A stretch of DNA of 64,000 nt from Chitinophaga fulva (GCF_012927205.1 NZ_JABBGC010000001.1:248001-312000), one strand, 5' to 3'. Shown: positions 7,359 to 16,857, counted from the first letter of the stretch. The notes: generated by a model not told the origin, from the letters alone. Program-made: numbers and translations.

Positions 7359-8210
7359 ATGATACAAGAGAATTTATACCAGCCTTTTGAGATCGAATAC
7401 CGCGAGTGCACGGAGTGCCCTATAGACGCGCACAAGCACAATTTCTTTGAACTGGTGTATATCGTGGAAGGCAGTGGGGTTCAGTGTGTTAACAAGAATC
7501 AGCTGCCCTATAGTGCAGACAAACTCTTCCTGGTGATGCCGCAGGACTGCCATTCTTTTGAAGTAAAGGACAGTACTAAGTTTTTCTTTATCCGCTTTAA
7601 TGATGTCTACCTGAAAAATCAACCCAAGGAGTGGATACAACAGCTGGAATTTATTTTCCAGAACAACAATCACCTCCCGGGCTGCATCCTCAAAAACAAA
7701 ACCGACAAGCCGCTGGTAAAATCACTGATAGAAGCGCTTATCCGGGAGCAGGTAAATCAACAGCCTTACCATAAAGCCTTGTCACAACAGATGGTGAATA
7801 CCATCCTGCTGGTGGTAGCCCGCAATATCTCCAGCCAGTTGCCCGAACCCTCCCGGCAGCCGGGCAAAAGCGACGCGTCGCTGAATATCCTGCACTATAT
7901 CCACGAAAATATCTATTCCCCTGAAAAATTACGGGCCGAACAGATAGCTTCCCACTTCAATATATCTCCGACCTACCTGAGCGAATATTTCAAACGGAAT
8001 AACGGGGACAGTCTACAACAATATATCATGCAGTACAAACTGAAGCTGGTGGAAACGAGGCTGCAATACAGCAGCATGCGTGTGGGGGAAATAGCGTATG
8101 AGCTGGGTTTTACCGATGAAAGTCATCTGAACAGGATGTTCAAAAAATACAAAGGGGTCAATCCGTCCGCATTCAGAAAGGAATTGCAGTTACAATTGCA
8201 ACCTGGCTGA
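7359..8210 (+). CDS. AraC family transcriptional regulator with cupin sensor
   Basis: 283 residues. The N-terminal half is a cupin-type sensor (about 15-110, with HKHNFFELVYIVEG, a typical metal- or sugar-pocket strand). The C-terminal 100 residues hold the two helix-turn-helix units of AraC proteins: AEQIASHFNISPTYLSEYFK at about 200-220 and GEIAYELGFTDESHLNRMFK at about 247-266, followed by the usual K-x-G-V-N-P-S-A-F-R. It is divergent from the DoxX gene with about 80 bases between starts and may regulate it. The ligand cannot be read from sequence. Confidence 0.9.
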   Translation: MIQENLYQPFEIEYRECTECPIDAHKHNFFELVYIVEGSGVQCVNKNQLPYSADKLFLVMPQDCHSFEVKDSTKFFFIRFNDVYLKNQPKEWIQQLEFIFQNNNHLPGCILKNKTDKPLVKSLIEALIREQVNQQPYHKALSQQMVNTILLVVARNISSQLPEPSRQPGKSDASLNILHYIHENIYSPEKLRAEQIASHFNISPTYLSEYFKRNNGDSLQQYIMQYKLKLVETRLQYSSMRVGEIAYELGFTDESHLNRMFKKYKGVNPSAFRKELQLQLQPG

Positions 8211-8222
8211 TCATGCAACAAA

Positions 8223-8250
8223 AAAAGCGCCCGCGATAGCGGACGCTTTT
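8223..8250. terminator. Bidirectional hairpin terminator
   Basis: AAAAGCGCCCGC (8223-8234) and GCGGACGCTTTT (8239-8250) pair with one mismatch around GATA. A-tract and T-tract flanks let it serve both the AraC gene (plus) and the acidic-protein gene (minus). Confidence 0.85.
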
Positions 8251-8266
8251 CAATTTCTTACAGTTA

Positions 8267-8551
8267 CTATTCTTCGTCTTCTTCATCTTCGCTGCCGTCG
8301 TCTTCCAGCCATTCCATGTAAGAGTAGTACCAGTCTTCCAGTTGTTCAAGCAGTTCCTGTTTCTTTTCCGGAGAATCTTTGTAGAACGCTTCCACATCAT
8401 CAATTTCCTCGATGATATCGATGTAAGCAGTTTCTTCGTCCTCCTCTACACGTTTGGCAAAGAAGCGGGGTTTCTCGGTATGAAAAATATATTCATTTTC
8501 CGGATCTGTAACAGGATCGTCTGCGATCAGAAATTTAGGTAACTGTGCCAT
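8267..8551 (-). CDS. Small acidic conserved protein
   Basis: 94 residues, very rich in Glu and Asp (ending DDGSEDEEDEE), with aromatic residues in a likely helical C-terminal half. No signal peptide or membrane helix. Proteins of this size and composition occur in Bacteroidota and are annotated only as hypothetical. It ends at the shared terminator and starts at ATG 8551, with about 80 bases to the divergent SMI1/KNR4 gene. It could bind a basic partner; that is speculation from charge alone. Confidence 0.7.
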   Translation of the reverse strand: MAQLPKFLIADDPVTDPENEYIFHTEKPRFFAKRVEEDEETAYIDIIEEIDDVEAFYKDSPEKKQELLEQLEDWYYSYMEWLEDDGSEDEEDEE

Positions 8552-8634
8552 AGTGGTATTTTTTCGTTTAAATGATGCTGGTTACAAAAGTAGGTATTTC
8601 TTTCACGCGTCCGTAACATCAATCTCTTTTATTT

Positions 8635-9267
8635 ATGGCGGATTTTTTACATCTTTATAGTCGGTTAAACCCATACCATATGCAAGAATACTGGACAAGA
8701 TGGGAAAATTGGATGAGACAGCATGGCCCCAGGCTGCTCAACGTACTAAACCCCGGGGTACCTTACGGCACAATGGAATCTTTGGAAAAGCTCACAGAAA
8801 CGGCTATCCCGGCCGATTTCAAGGATTTCTACGCCATACATGACGGACAACATAAAGCCAGGCCCGGCCTGGTAGACGGCGATCAGCTGCTACCATTAGA
8901 AGAGATCACCAACAAATGGCACTATTGGCACGACCTGATTGCCTCTGGCACCTATATGTATAACGATGAGCCTATCGCCTCCGAGCCGGATACCGGCATC
9001 CGGGCCGACTGGTGGAATCCCCATTGGCTCCCCTTTACAGCTGATGGCTTCGGTAATTTTCTCTGCATAGATCTGGACCCTGCCCCTGGAGGCAACTATG
9101 GCCAGATCATCACCCTCTGGCATGATGACGGGCACCGTGAAATCGTAGCACGCTCCTTCCGGGAATGGATACATAACTACCTCGATGCCCTCGAAAGAGG
9201 AGATTATATTTTCGTTAAGAAGTGGGGCATCGTACATAAAAACACCACCTTTAACTACAACGACTGA
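8635..9267 (+). CDS. SMI1/KNR4 (SUKH) family protein
   Basis: 210 residues. The SMI1/KNR4 signature is clear: a region around IPADFKDFYAIHDGQ (about 58-72), then WWNPHWLPFTADGFGNFLCIDLDP (about 126-150) with the conserved W-P-x-x-x-D-G-x-G-D/N pattern, and a C-terminal SFREWIHNYLDALE helix. Bacterial members are often immunity proteins for contact-dependent toxins, or stand-alone proteins of unknown role. No toxin gene is adjacent, so it looks like an orphan. ATG at 8680 (MQEYW) is an attractive alternative start because it begins right at the conserved part. Its 3' end overlaps the convergent AraC gene by 13 bases. Confidence 0.85.
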   Translation: MADFLHLYSRLNPYHMQEYWTRWENWMRQHGPRLLNVLNPGVPYGTMESLEKLTETAIPADFKDFYAIHDGQHKARPGLVDGDQLLPLEEITNKWHYWHDLIASGTYMYNDEPIASEPDTGIRADWWNPHWLPFTADGFGNFLCIDLDPAPGGNYGQIITLWHDDGHREIVARSFREWIHNYLDALERGDYIFVKKWGIVHKNTTFNYND

Positions 9268-10256
9268 TATTGCAACGGACTGCTGCCTGTCCACCGCCGG
9301 AAAGCACGGGTAAAGGCACTCAGTTCATTATACCCCAGCATATACGAAATATCCTTCAGCTGGTAACTGCCGGAAGAGATATAATACAGCGCCAGTGACT
9401 TCCTCACGGCATCGGCTATTTCCTGGTACTTCACCCCTTCCTCTTTCAGTTTACGCTGCAGGCTTCGCGGGCTCAGGTTAAAGTTGGCCGCCATCTCTTC
9501 CAGTGATATAATACCCAGGTAAGAATTGGCCAGCAGATAATTATACACCCTTGTTTGCAGATTATTCACCGTTTTGGCCGGCTCCTGCTGCGTCATGGCA
9601 GCTACCTTCTTCAGCAACATAGTTTGCAGTTCATAGTTGGCCGTTAGTATGGGTTCATCCCAGTAATGCGCATCAAATACCAACGCATATTCACCGGCGC
9701 GTTTTGTTGGCCGGCAACGGAAAATCTGTTCATAGGCCGCCACATCCGGCACATTATAGGGTAGTCTTACCGTCAGTGGCGCAATTTTCGCCAGCATCAG
9801 GCCCGACACCTCATGAATGGTGATGACCATAAACAGTTCCACCAGGGTACGGAAGGCTGCCGTAGGCGCATTGACGTCACCCGTTGCCGGCATAAACCGC
9901 ACCGTAAAGTTTTTGCTATTCCGTGCAATTTCCATCCGGCATTGCTCTGTCAGCTGGCGCGCCAGTGCCACAGCATGCGTCAGCGCTTCCCCTACGGTGG
10001 CGCTGGTCTGAACAATCTGTCCCACTACTCCTAACGCCGCCGGCTGTACGGAAGCTGCAAAATGCAGCCCAAACAGCGGGTCACCGGATAGTTGCGTCCC
10101 ATGCAGCCACAATGCATCCAGTTGCTGCTGCGTGACCGGTGGCGCATCCGTTTTCTTTAATGCCGTCAGGTTGATGCCTGCCAGCTGACAAAGCTTTGCC
10201 GCGTCTATATCGCGTTGCACCGCATAAGCGATGACGGCTAATACTATTTGATTCAT
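9255..10256 (-). CDS. AraC family transcriptional regulator (Arabinose_bd type)
   Basis: 333 residues. Residues about 10-190 match the N-terminal domain of the OruR/ArgR-like AraC group (LCQLAGIN, then PLFGLHFAASVQPAALGVVG), and about 235-330 form an HTH_18 domain with SLEEMAANFNLSPRSLQRKL and LKDISYMLGYNELSAFTRAF. It is divergent from the NTF2-like gene at 10407; the 150-base gap holds a pair of direct repeats and a palindrome that probably bind it (10294-10330). Such regulators usually activate the gene opposite. The ligand is unknown. Confidence 0.9.
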   Translation of the reverse strand: MNQIVLAVIAYAVQRDIDAAKLCQLAGINLTALKKTDAPPVTQQQLDALWLHGTQLSGDPLFGLHFAASVQPAALGVVGQIVQTSATVGEALTHAVALARQLTEQCRMEIARNSKNFTVRFMPATGDVNAPTAAFRTLVELFMVITIHEVSGLMLAKIAPLTVRLPYNVPDVAAYEQIFRCRPTKRAGEYALVFDAHYWDEPILTANYELQTMLLKKVAAMTQQEPAKTVNNLQTRVYNYLLANSYLGIISLEEMAANFNLSPRSLQRKLKEEGVKYQEIADAVRKSLALYYISSGSYQLKDISYMLGYNELSAFTRAFRRWTGSSPLQYQSL

Positions 10257-10293
10257 AGGTTAAAGTTATTTATCCCCAGGCGGATAAAAAACA

Positions 10294-10363
10294 GGTTGTC
10301 GTGAAATGACAACCGTTTGTCGTGAAAGGATAAACAAAAGGGGTACCCGTGGTAGTAGCTTTG
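10294..10363 (+). promoter_or_regulatory. Putative AraC operator and promoter of the NTF2-like gene
   Basis: Direct repeats TTGTCGTGAAATGA (10296-10309) and TTGTCGTGAAAGGA (10317-10330) lie 21 bases apart, two helical turns. The first also sits in a palindrome GGTTGTC-N7-GACAACC (10294-10314). A perfect -7 box TAGCTTTG is at 10356-10363 without a -33 match, as expected for an activator-dependent promoter. ATG follows at 10407. Confidence 0.65.
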
Positions 10364-10406
10364 TACCATCAAACAAACAATAAACCATCACTCAAAAAGC
10401 ATAATC

Positions 10407-10802
10407 ATGGAAAATCAAACTTTATCCGTAGTAAAAGCATTCGTAGCAGCAGTACAGCAGGTAGATCTCGAGAAACTGGGCGCATTGCTCCACCCTGAAA
10501 TCCAATGGCAGCAACCGGGCAACAATCGTTTTTCCGGCACCAAAAATTCAGCCGGCGAAGTGTTTCAAATGGTGGGCGGTATGTTTGAAGTGTCTGCCAA
10601 TACCATGACGCTGGCTGAAGTAAAATCTGTGACCGTCAACGGTGATCAGGCAGCTGTGTTGTTAAACTGGAAAGCAAGCAGACCGGGCGCTACGCTGGAC
10701 ACAGACAACGTAGACGTATATACGGTAAAAGACGGGCAGATTGTGGCTGCTAAAATATATGCAGCGGACCCGGCACATGAGGATCAGTTCTGGGGAAACT
10801 AA
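10407..10802 (+). CDS. NTF2-like / SnoaL-like protein
   Basis: 131 residues, the length of a single NTF2-like cone domain. The order is typical: N-terminal helix (TLSVVKAFVAAVQQVDLEKLGALLHPEIQWQ, residues about 5-35), a middle helix, then a curved sheet ending KDGQIVAAKIYAADPAHEDQFW. Family members bind or isomerise small hydrophobic molecules; many are uncharacterised stress or metabolism proteins. Catalytic residues cannot be assigned. It faces the AraC regulator at 9255-10256, and the operator-like repeats upstream suggest that regulator controls it. A perfect 17-bp hairpin follows. Confidence 0.85.
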   Translation: MENQTLSVVKAFVAAVQQVDLEKLGALLHPEIQWQQPGNNRFSGTKNSAGEVFQMVGGMFEVSANTMTLAEVKSVTVNGDQAAVLLNWKASRPGATLDTDNVDVYTVKDGQIVAAKIYAADPAHEDQFWGN

Positions 10803-10820
10803 CGGGCCATCTCCGGAATA

Positions 10821-10860
10821 GCACAACCCTTCAGGAAACGGGCTTCCTGAAGGGTTGTGC
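10821..10860 (+). terminator. Perfect 17-bp hairpin
   Basis: GCACAACCCTTCAGGAA (10821-10837) pairs perfectly with 10844-10860 around ACGGGC. It lies 18 bases after the NTF2-like stop. There is no long T tract; it may act on both strands. Confidence 0.75.
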
Positions 10861-10920
10861 TGCTATTAAAATGGAATACAGGAATAATTAAGACAAGTGC
10901 TGAATGCAAATAACCAATTG

Positions 10921-11538
10921 TTAAAACCAACGTTTTTTCTTTTTAACCTGACGGCGTTCCTGATCAACAGTACGGACAGGCTCAATCATCATTGGAGGCC
11001 GTACAGTAACACTATCTGCTTTACCGCAGGAGCGGTTCGGATCTTTGCCCAGTATAGATGATGCCTTGGGCACTACCACTCCCATTGTTCTCGCACTCTT
11101 AGATGATACCACCACCAGTTCCGGCAAAGTATGCGCTTTGTTAGGTTTCGCCACTGTATCTTCCGGTACTAACGGAACCGGCGACTGCGGTGATATTGCC
11201 ATTTCCACTTGTTCCAGGTCCCTCGCTTCTGCATAACTATGATTGGCGATACCGGTAATGAGACCGGCCGTCAACAACAATGCCGGTAAAAAATTTTTGC
11301 GGGGAGGAGCCGGTGGGTTGATTAGTCTGTCCAACTGTTGATTCTGAAAACGGCCACAAACGTTCCCCTTGCTGTTATTGATAACAGCAAAAATTTCAGC
11401 ATCCGTCATGAAGGAGAAGTCTATTACGGTTTTAGCACAACTATCGCAGTGTTTACCCGCAGCAGTATTGGTCATTTTATCCCAATTCTCCCCGCAAGGT
11501 GTAGGAACAGACAGGTACAGACCATTCGAATATCTCAT
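10921..11538 (-). CDS. Four-cysteine module membrane protein (paralog 1)
   Basis: 205 residues from ATG 11538 (a GTG at 11544 is also in frame). The N-terminal 70 residues carry a module shared with the proteins at 41492-42247 and 49265-49951: P-T-P-C (Cys15), C-x2-C (Cys31, Cys34), AKTVIDFS, a TDAEI helix, and CGRF (Cys61), then QLDRL. One membrane helix follows (about 82-99), so the cysteine module is probably cytosolic and the Pro/Ser-rich remainder periplasmic. The outer part here lacks a recognisable domain and ends in a run of basic residues. Four spaced cysteines suggest metal or cluster binding, but that is inference. Confidence 0.75.
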   Translation of the reverse strand: MRYSNGLYLSVPTPCGENWDKMTNTAAGKHCDSCAKTVIDFSFMTDAEIFAVINNSKGNVCGRFQNQQLDRLINPPAPPRKNFLPALLLTAGLITGIANHSYAEARDLEQVEMAISPQSPVPLVPEDTVAKPNKAHTLPELVVVSSKSARTMGVVVPKASSILGKDPNRSCGKADSVTVRPPMMIEPVRTVDQERRQVKKKKRWF

Positions 11539-11739
11539 AGACACAGGTTATCGTTAATCAATATACGAAAAAGTCCTGATACTCTCCTGGGGAAAATCCC
11601 CGTATTTATCTCCTAGCATAAAAAGAAATATTTGTAATCTGCTATATCTCAACTGGCAGACATCTGTAAGCAGGAATGGCATCAAAATTGGATTAACAAC
11701 CATAGCAATCACGTTTTAAACTATAAAAAGATAACAATC

Positions 11740-12045
11740 ATGAGAGCTCCAAAAACAATTTCCGCCGCGCTGTTCGCCCTCGCTTTTGGCGCAGTGGCTA
11801 CCTTACCTGCACAGGCTGTATTTGCACAGAACAAACTCGACAGCACCGCTAAAAAAGTAGGTAATAAAACAGCTTCCATTGCAGTAAAAGGCGCAATGGC
11901 CATTACAGATAAAATCTACAAAGGCAAAGAAGGGCCTAATGGAGAAACGGTATACATCAACAGAAAAGATCAGAAATACATTGTGAACGAAAAGGGTAAG
12001 AAAGTATACCTGAAACCTTCTCAGATTCACAATAAGAAAGAGTAG
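11740..12045 (+). CDS. Small secreted basic protein (PBCV-type repeat)
   Basis: 101 residues with a signal peptide of about 29 (hydrophobic core, then VFAQ). The mature part is basic, and its C-terminal half (GPNGETVYINRKDQKYIV, then GKKVYLKPSQ) resembles the short PBCV-specific basic adaptor motif common in secreted Bacteroidota proteins. Its role is unknown. It stands alone between divergent and convergent neighbours and has its own terminator. Confidence 0.75.
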   Translation: MRAPKTISAALFALAFGAVATLPAQAVFAQNKLDSTAKKVGNKTASIAVKGAMAITDKIYKGKEGPNGETVYINRKDQKYIVNEKGKKVYLKPSQIHNKKE

Positions 12046-12068
12046 TTTGTAAGTTAAAATTGTGTTCC

Positions 12069-12102
12069 AAAAACCGTCGGGAAATATCCTGACGGTTTTT
12101 TT
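12069..12102 (+). terminator. Rho-independent terminator
   Basis: AAAAACCGTCGGGA (12069-12082) pairs with 12087-12100 (one G-U pair) around AATA, followed by T residues. It ends the small secreted protein gene. Confidence 0.85.
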
Positions 12103-12145
12103 ATCTTTTTAACTGAAAAAGGGAAGTTTTAAAATTATCAAGCCG

Positions 12146-13366
12146 CTATTCATAGCGTAATGCCTCTATCGGATCCAGTCGGGAGGCTGCCTGCGCCGGA
12201 TAATAGCCGAAGAAAACACCGGTGAGCGCACACACCATAAAAGACAGGACGATAGATGATTCTGATACAATAGTCGGCCATCCCAACGTCAATGTGATCA
12301 CCTGGGCTGTGGTAACGCCCAGTATCACCCCAATAATACCACCGGTAACACTGATGATAATGGCTTCCACCAGAAATTGCAACAGGATATCGACACCCCT
12401 CGCGCCAACGGACATACGTAATCCTATCTCCCGCGTACGTTCCGTTACAGACACGTACATGATGTTCATAATCCCGATACCGCCAATGACCAGCGAAATA
12501 CCCGCTATGGCTGTCAGCAGCACAGTAAGCAGACTGCTGGTGGAGCTTAGCGTTTTAATCAGTTCTTCCATGGTACGTACCTGAAAATTATTCTCATCGC
12601 CCGGACGGAGCCGGTGCGTTTCCCGCAATATTTCCGTGATCTCATCGGTAGCCTGCGCTGAGGTGCCTTCACTGACAGCGGAGGCGTAGATGCTCTGGAA
12701 ATAGATGGTAGCCAGAATACGCTTCTGTACAGTGGTATAGGGCGTAAGGATGATATCGTCCTGGTCTTGTCCGAAAGAACTCTGGCCCTTAGGTACCAAT
12801 GTGCCGATCACCTGCAGCGGAATAGAATTGAGCCGGATGACTTTTCCCACCGGGCTTTCGCCACTGGGAAACAGGTTGTTGATCACCGTTTTTCCGAGCA
12901 CACATACTTTTGCGGCAGTGGCCACATCCGCATCTGTGAAACTAACGCCATCGGCTACCTCGAGTTTACGGATATCGAAATACGAAGGTGCCACGCCCTG
13001 CAGGCTGGTAGGCCAGTTCAGCGCCCCGTAAATAGCCTGCCCCTTGGTAGAAGAAACGGGTGACACCGCACTCACATGCTCTGCGTTTTTCTGTATGGCC
13101 TTCACATCCACAATGGTAAGCGACTGAAAGCTGGCCCCTTCTATGCGCACGCCGCCAGACACGTTACTGGACGGTAGTATCGTGATCATGTTAGAGCCCA
13201 TGGCGCTCAGCTGTGACTGAATACTTTCTTTGGAGCCTTCGCCGATAGCCACCATGGCAATCACCGCCGCCACGCCGATAATAATACCGAGCATAGTGAG
13301 GAAAGCCCGCAGCTTATTGCGTTGCAGGGCCCTTAAGGCGATCCGTACGAGGTTGATGGCACTCAT
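12146..13366 (-). CDS. MacB-type ABC transporter permease
   Basis: 406 residues. An N-terminal membrane helix (about 20-42, LGIIIGVAAVIAMVAIGEGS) is followed by a large periplasmic MacB_PCD domain (about 45-240) and three C-terminal helices of the FtsX-like domain (about 280-395, including GIGIMNIMYVSVTERTREIG and RLDPIEALRYE). It is the half permease of a MacAB-type efflux system that expels macrolides, peptides or siderophores from the periplasm. It is the last gene of the operon 16711-12146 and starts nine bases after the ATPase stop. In E. coli the ATPase is fused to this protein; here it is separate. Confidence 0.92.
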   Translation of the reverse strand: MSAINLVRIALRALQRNKLRAFLTMLGIIIGVAAVIAMVAIGEGSKESIQSQLSAMGSNMITILPSSNVSGGVRIEGASFQSLTIVDVKAIQKNAEHVSAVSPVSSTKGQAIYGALNWPTSLQGVAPSYFDIRKLEVADGVSFTDADVATAAKVCVLGKTVINNLFPSGESPVGKVIRLNSIPLQVIGTLVPKGQSSFGQDQDDIILTPYTTVQKRILATIYFQSIYASAVSEGTSAQATDEITEILRETHRLRPGDENNFQVRTMEELIKTLSSTSSLLTVLLTAIAGISLVIGGIGIMNIMYVSVTERTREIGLRMSVGARGVDILLQFLVEAIIISVTGGIIGVILGVTTAQVITLTLGWPTIVSESSIVLSFMVCALTGVFFGYYPAQAASRLDPIEALRYE

Positions 13367-13375
13367 GCTGTTATA

Positions 13376-14122
13376 TTAGTAATCATCCGCCGGCGGCAGC
13401 GACTCCAGCGCCTCTTTAGCCGAGCGTACATTTTCATTAACGGTATCTTTCACCACCTTGCCGTCGCGCAGCATGACCGTCCGGTTGCTGAAAGCAGCGA
13501 TATCCGGCTCGTGGGTCACAAAAACGATGGTTTTACCCTCTTTGTTAAGGTCCTGCATCAGCGACATGATTTCGTAAGATGTGCGCGTATCCAGGTTACC
13601 TGTCGCTTCATCTGCGAGAATCATCACCGGCTGGTTGACCAACGCGCGGGCTATGGCCACCCGCTGCTGCTGTCCACCGGACAGCTGGCTGGGCGTATGG
13701 TCCAGCCGGTCGGCCAGTTTCACGGCTTCGAGAGCTTTGACAGCTTTATCCTTTCTCTCTGAGGCCGACAGGGAAGGGTTGTAGAACAAAGGCAGTTCTA
13801 CATTCTCCAGTGCAGAAGTACGGGGCAACAGGTTATAAGCCTGAAATACAAACCCGATTTTCCGGTTGCGCAGCCGCGCCAGTTCATTACGTGAGAGATT
13901 ACCGACATCCACGCCGTCCAGCAGGTAGTTGCCGGCCGTGGGTTTATCGAGGCAGCCGAGCAGGTTGAGCAGCGTGGTTTTACCCGAACCGCTGCTACCC
14001 ATAATGGTCACGAACTCTCCGGCATGCACATCGAAGGAAACGCCTTTCAGTGCGCGGACGGTTTCCGTGCCCATGATAAACTCACGCTTTATCTGCTGAA
14101 GCTCGAGGATTTTGCTGTTCAT
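13376..14122 (-). CDS. MacB-type ABC transporter ATP-binding protein
   Basis: 248 residues, complete ABC ATPase: Walker [10 protein letters not shown] (about 42-50), Q-loop VFQAYNLLP, signature LSGGQQQR (about 142-149), Walker [14 protein letters not shown], and the switch His in FVTHEPD. It belongs to the LolD/MacB group that powers FtsX-like permeases by mechanotransmission. Its start codon overlaps the stop of the membrane-fusion gene by four bases (ATGA), indicating translational coupling, and the permease follows directly. Confidence 0.95.
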   Translation of the reverse strand: MNSKILELQQIKREFIMGTETVRALKGVSFDVHAGEFVTIMGSSGSGKTTLLNLLGCLDKPTAGNYLLDGVDVGNLSRNELARLRNRKIGFVFQAYNLLPRTSALENVELPLFYNPSLSASERKDKAVKALEAVKLADRLDHTPSQLSGGQQQRVAIARALVNQPVMILADEATGNLDTRTSYEIMSLMQDLNKEGKTIVFVTHEPDIAAFSNRTVMLRDGKVVKDTVNENVRSAKEALESLPPADDY

Positions 14123-15351
14123 CGCTTGCGCCCTCCTCCCATTCTGGGCAAGAACGGGCTTTTGTTACCAGCTGCCGCCGTGGGGCCGGTGCTGCCGTTG
14201 ACGGCCGTCACCACTACATCCTGCGGCGTTAGTCCGTGTATGACTTCAATCTGTGTATTATCATTCAGGCCGGTACGGATATGTTTCTGCAACAGGGTAT
14301 CCCCCCGCAGTACCCATACATAATTGGAAGACCCTACCCTTTGCACACTTTTGAACTTACCACTGGTGTCTGCGGGTGTGGTATGCCGTTGCTGCCGGCC
14401 AACAGCGCTCACGAGGACATAGTCTTTCAACAGCGTCGAATCCGGGCGGAATTTGAGGGCTTTCACCGGCAACAGTAACACACTGTCCTTTTCTGCGGTA
14501 TAGATGGTCACATTGGCTGTCATGCCCGGTTTCAGCTTCATGGATTCATTGGATGCGTTGATGATCGTGTTATACGTTACCACATTTGACGATACAGAAG
14601 GCTGCAGCCGTATTTCCTGTACTTTGCCGGCAAACACATCTTCCAGGTAAGCGTCTACGGTGAAGGTTACACGCTGCGAGTCCTTCACATTACCGATGTC
14701 TGCCTCATCCACACTGGCTTCAACCTGCATCTTGGTGATATCTTTAGCGATCACAAACAAGGTAGGCGTATTGAAGCTGGCCGCCACTGTTTGCCCTACG
14801 CTAACGCTCCTGTTGAGCACAACACCATTAATTGGGGAGACGATATCCGTAAATGAAAGATTTTTCAAGGCCGATGCCAGCTGTGCATTCACACTGGCCA
14901 CCTGTGCTTTGGCCTGTCCCAGTTGATTGTAGGCCACATCATAATCCGCTTTGGCGATGGCGCCTGTTTTATAGAGCAGCTCCTGCCGGTGGAAATTGTT
15001 GTTTTGATAATCCAGGTTGGACTGTGCCACCTGGAGGTTGGCCCGGAACTGGTCTACCTGCGCCTGGAACAGCACTTTGTCGAGTTCACCCAGCTTCTCT
15101 CCTTTTTTTACCTGTGAGTTAAAATCTACATACAGGTACTTCAGCGTACCGGATACCTGGGCGCCCACAGCAACGGTATCCACAGGCTGTATAGTGCCGG
15201 TGGCAGTAACGGTGGTGGCTATATGACCATAGGCAGGCTGGACGGTTTCAAACGCTATCTGCTGAGGCTTCTTCCTGATAAAAACAAACCAGATGACCAG
15301 CGCCACCAGCAGGATAACCGCCACGATGATAACCTTTTTATATTTTCTCAT
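14119..15351 (-). CDS. MacA-like periplasmic adaptor (membrane fusion protein)
   Basis: 410 residues. A signal-anchor helix at about 6-26 ([20 protein letters not shown]) is followed by a lipoyl/barrel-sandwich domain split by a coiled-coil hairpin (about 95-165), then beta-barrel and membrane-proximal domains. It bridges the inner-membrane MacB-like permease to the TolC-like outer-membrane channel. A low-complexity Gly/Arg end (MGGGRKR) and a Thr/Ser-rich insertion near residues 320-345 are lineage features. It is the second gene of the four-gene operon. Confidence 0.93.
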   Translation of the reverse strand: MRKYKKVIIVAVILLVALVIWFVFIRKKPQQIAFETVQPAYGHIATTVTATGTIQPVDTVAVGAQVSGTLKYLYVDFNSQVKKGEKLGELDKVLFQAQVDQFRANLQVAQSNLDYQNNNFHRQELLYKTGAIAKADYDVAYNQLGQAKAQVASVNAQLASALKNLSFTDIVSPINGVVLNRSVSVGQTVAASFNTPTLFVIAKDITKMQVEASVDEADIGNVKDSQRVTFTVDAYLEDVFAGKVQEIRLQPSVSSNVVTYNTIINASNESMKLKPGMTANVTIYTAEKDSVLLLPVKALKFRPDSTLLKDYVLVSAVGRQQRHTTPADTSGKFKSVQRVGSSNYVWVLRGDTLLQKHIRTGLNDNTQIEVIHGLTPQDVVVTAVNGSTGPTAAAGNKSPFLPRMGGGRKR

Positions 15352-15364
15352 ACGTCAATTGCAT

Positions 15365-16711
15365 TTATAGTTTTACAGGTACGCCCCTGTAAAAATCATA
15401 TATCCTGATTGTCAATGCCGCATTGTATTTAGCCTGTACATAAGCCTGAAACGCCTGTATGTACAGGTTTTTCTGTTGCAAAAAATCCACCATATTGGCC
15501 ACGCCTACTTTCAGCTGTTCAGTGGCGATACGATAGCTTTCCGTTGCGTAACGCAGTTGTTCCACCGACGCGTCGTACTGGCCCTGCGCGTTCTGTACGT
15601 TGATATACGCCTGTTCCACTGTCTGCGACAGGTTAGTACGTGTATCCTTCAGCGTTAGTTTTGATTGATCTACTTCCAGTCTGGATTTCTCCACGTTGGT
15701 TTTATTAAGCCTGCGGGTGAATATGGGAACAGACAGTGTGAGGCCTATCTGTTGGTAGAAGTTATTATCCAGTTGTTTGAAGAAGTTGTTACCGGGGTCT
15801 CTGAGGTAAGAGCTGCCGAGCGCCCCGCCGGCGCTGAGCGTGGGCATGTACCCTGCGCGGGCTTTGGCCAAATCCAGCGATGATACGTTAACGCCCAGTT
15901 CTGCACTTTTCACTTCGGGCCTGTTGGCCAGCGCCGTGTCCTGCGCCTCCTGCAGCGGTACTACCAGGTGGCTGGACACCAGCGTGTCCGGCGAAAAGAT
16001 ATCAAAATCGTAGGAGCTGGGCAGTTGCAGTAATTGTTTGAGTGTCAGTTTATTGAGCCGGTGCTGATTTTCAGCTGTAACGAGGTTATAGCGGTCGGCC
16101 GCGAATTGCGATTGCAGCGAAGCGAGGTCCTTCAGTGCGATGCTTCCCACATCATACCGTTGTTGTGCTTGTTGCACCTGCGCTTCAGAGGTAGTAACGA
16201 GGTCTTTCACGTAGACGATATTCTCCCGAGCCAGCAGGATATTGAGATAAGCCTGTGTAATCTGGATGGTCATATCGTTGATCTGTTGCGCGATATTCAG
16301 ATCAGCTACCTGCATCAGCAGTCCTTTTTGTTTGATGTCGTAGTTGAGAACGCCGCCCTGGTACAGGGTGACATTGGAATTAACGGAGTAGTTGCCTGAA
16401 AATGCGCCCTCGTACGGCCTGCTGCCGCTGGCGGTGAGGGTTTTACTGCCGGTGAGGGTTTGGGATGCCGAACCGGTAAGGTTGGGCAACTTGGCCGCTT
16501 TTGACAACAAGAGGTCCTGCTCGCTGCTCATCCGGCTCAGCCGCAGGCTGTTCAACCGGATATTGTTTTGCATGGCGTAATTCAGACAATCCTGTAAAAT
16601 CCAGATAGCCGGCAGCGACGTTTGAGTGCTATCCTGGGCTATCAGCGGATTGTTGCAATACGTCCAGAGGGACAGACATAACAAAGTAACAAACCGCCGG
16701 GGAAATTTCAT
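15365..16711 (-). CDS. TolC family outer-membrane efflux protein
   Basis: 448 residues with a signal peptide and two outer-membrane-efflux repeats: long helical segments broken by strand-forming stretches (ALANRPEVKSAELGVNVSSLDLAKARAGYMPTL is split here only by my reading) and the classic ALANRPEV motif near residue 265. It forms the trimeric exit duct for the MacAB-like pump encoded by the next three genes on the same strand. First gene of the operon; a strong hairpin 70 bases upstream separates it from the DUF983 gene. Confidence 0.92.
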   Translation of the reverse strand: MKFPRRFVTLLCLSLWTYCNNPLIAQDSTQTSLPAIWILQDCLNYAMQNNIRLNSLRLSRMSSEQDLLLSKAAKLPNLTGSASQTLTGSKTLTASGSRPYEGAFSGNYSVNSNVTLYQGGVLNYDIKQKGLLMQVADLNIAQQINDMTIQITQAYLNILLARENIVYVKDLVTTSEAQVQQAQQRYDVGSIALKDLASLQSQFAADRYNLVTAENQHRLNKLTLKQLLQLPSSYDFDIFSPDTLVSSHLVVPLQEAQDTALANRPEVKSAELGVNVSSLDLAKARAGYMPTLSAGGALGSSYLRDPGNNFFKQLDNNFYQQIGLTLSVPIFTRRLNKTNVEKSRLEVDQSKLTLKDTRTNLSQTVEQAYINVQNAQGQYDASVEQLRYATESYRIATEQLKVGVANMVDFLQQKNLYIQAFQAYVQAKYNAALTIRIYDFYRGVPVKL

Positions 16712-16781
16712 CGTGTAATCATTGCTGTTAGTAATAGCTAATGACAGATACGGGGTTAAATAGTCATCCTAATATACCGAA

Positions 16782-16826
16782 AAAAAACGAAGACCCGGGT
16801 GAAAAATACCCGGGCCTTCGTTTTTT
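16782..16826. terminator. Bidirectional terminator
   Basis: A 19-bp stem with one mismatch, 16782-16800 with 16808-16826, core ACCCGGG, flanked by A and T runs. It ends the DUF983 gene (minus strand) before the efflux operon begins. Confidence 0.85.
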
Positions 16827-16857
16827 CATTCGTTATACTCAATCCTACTATCTTTTA

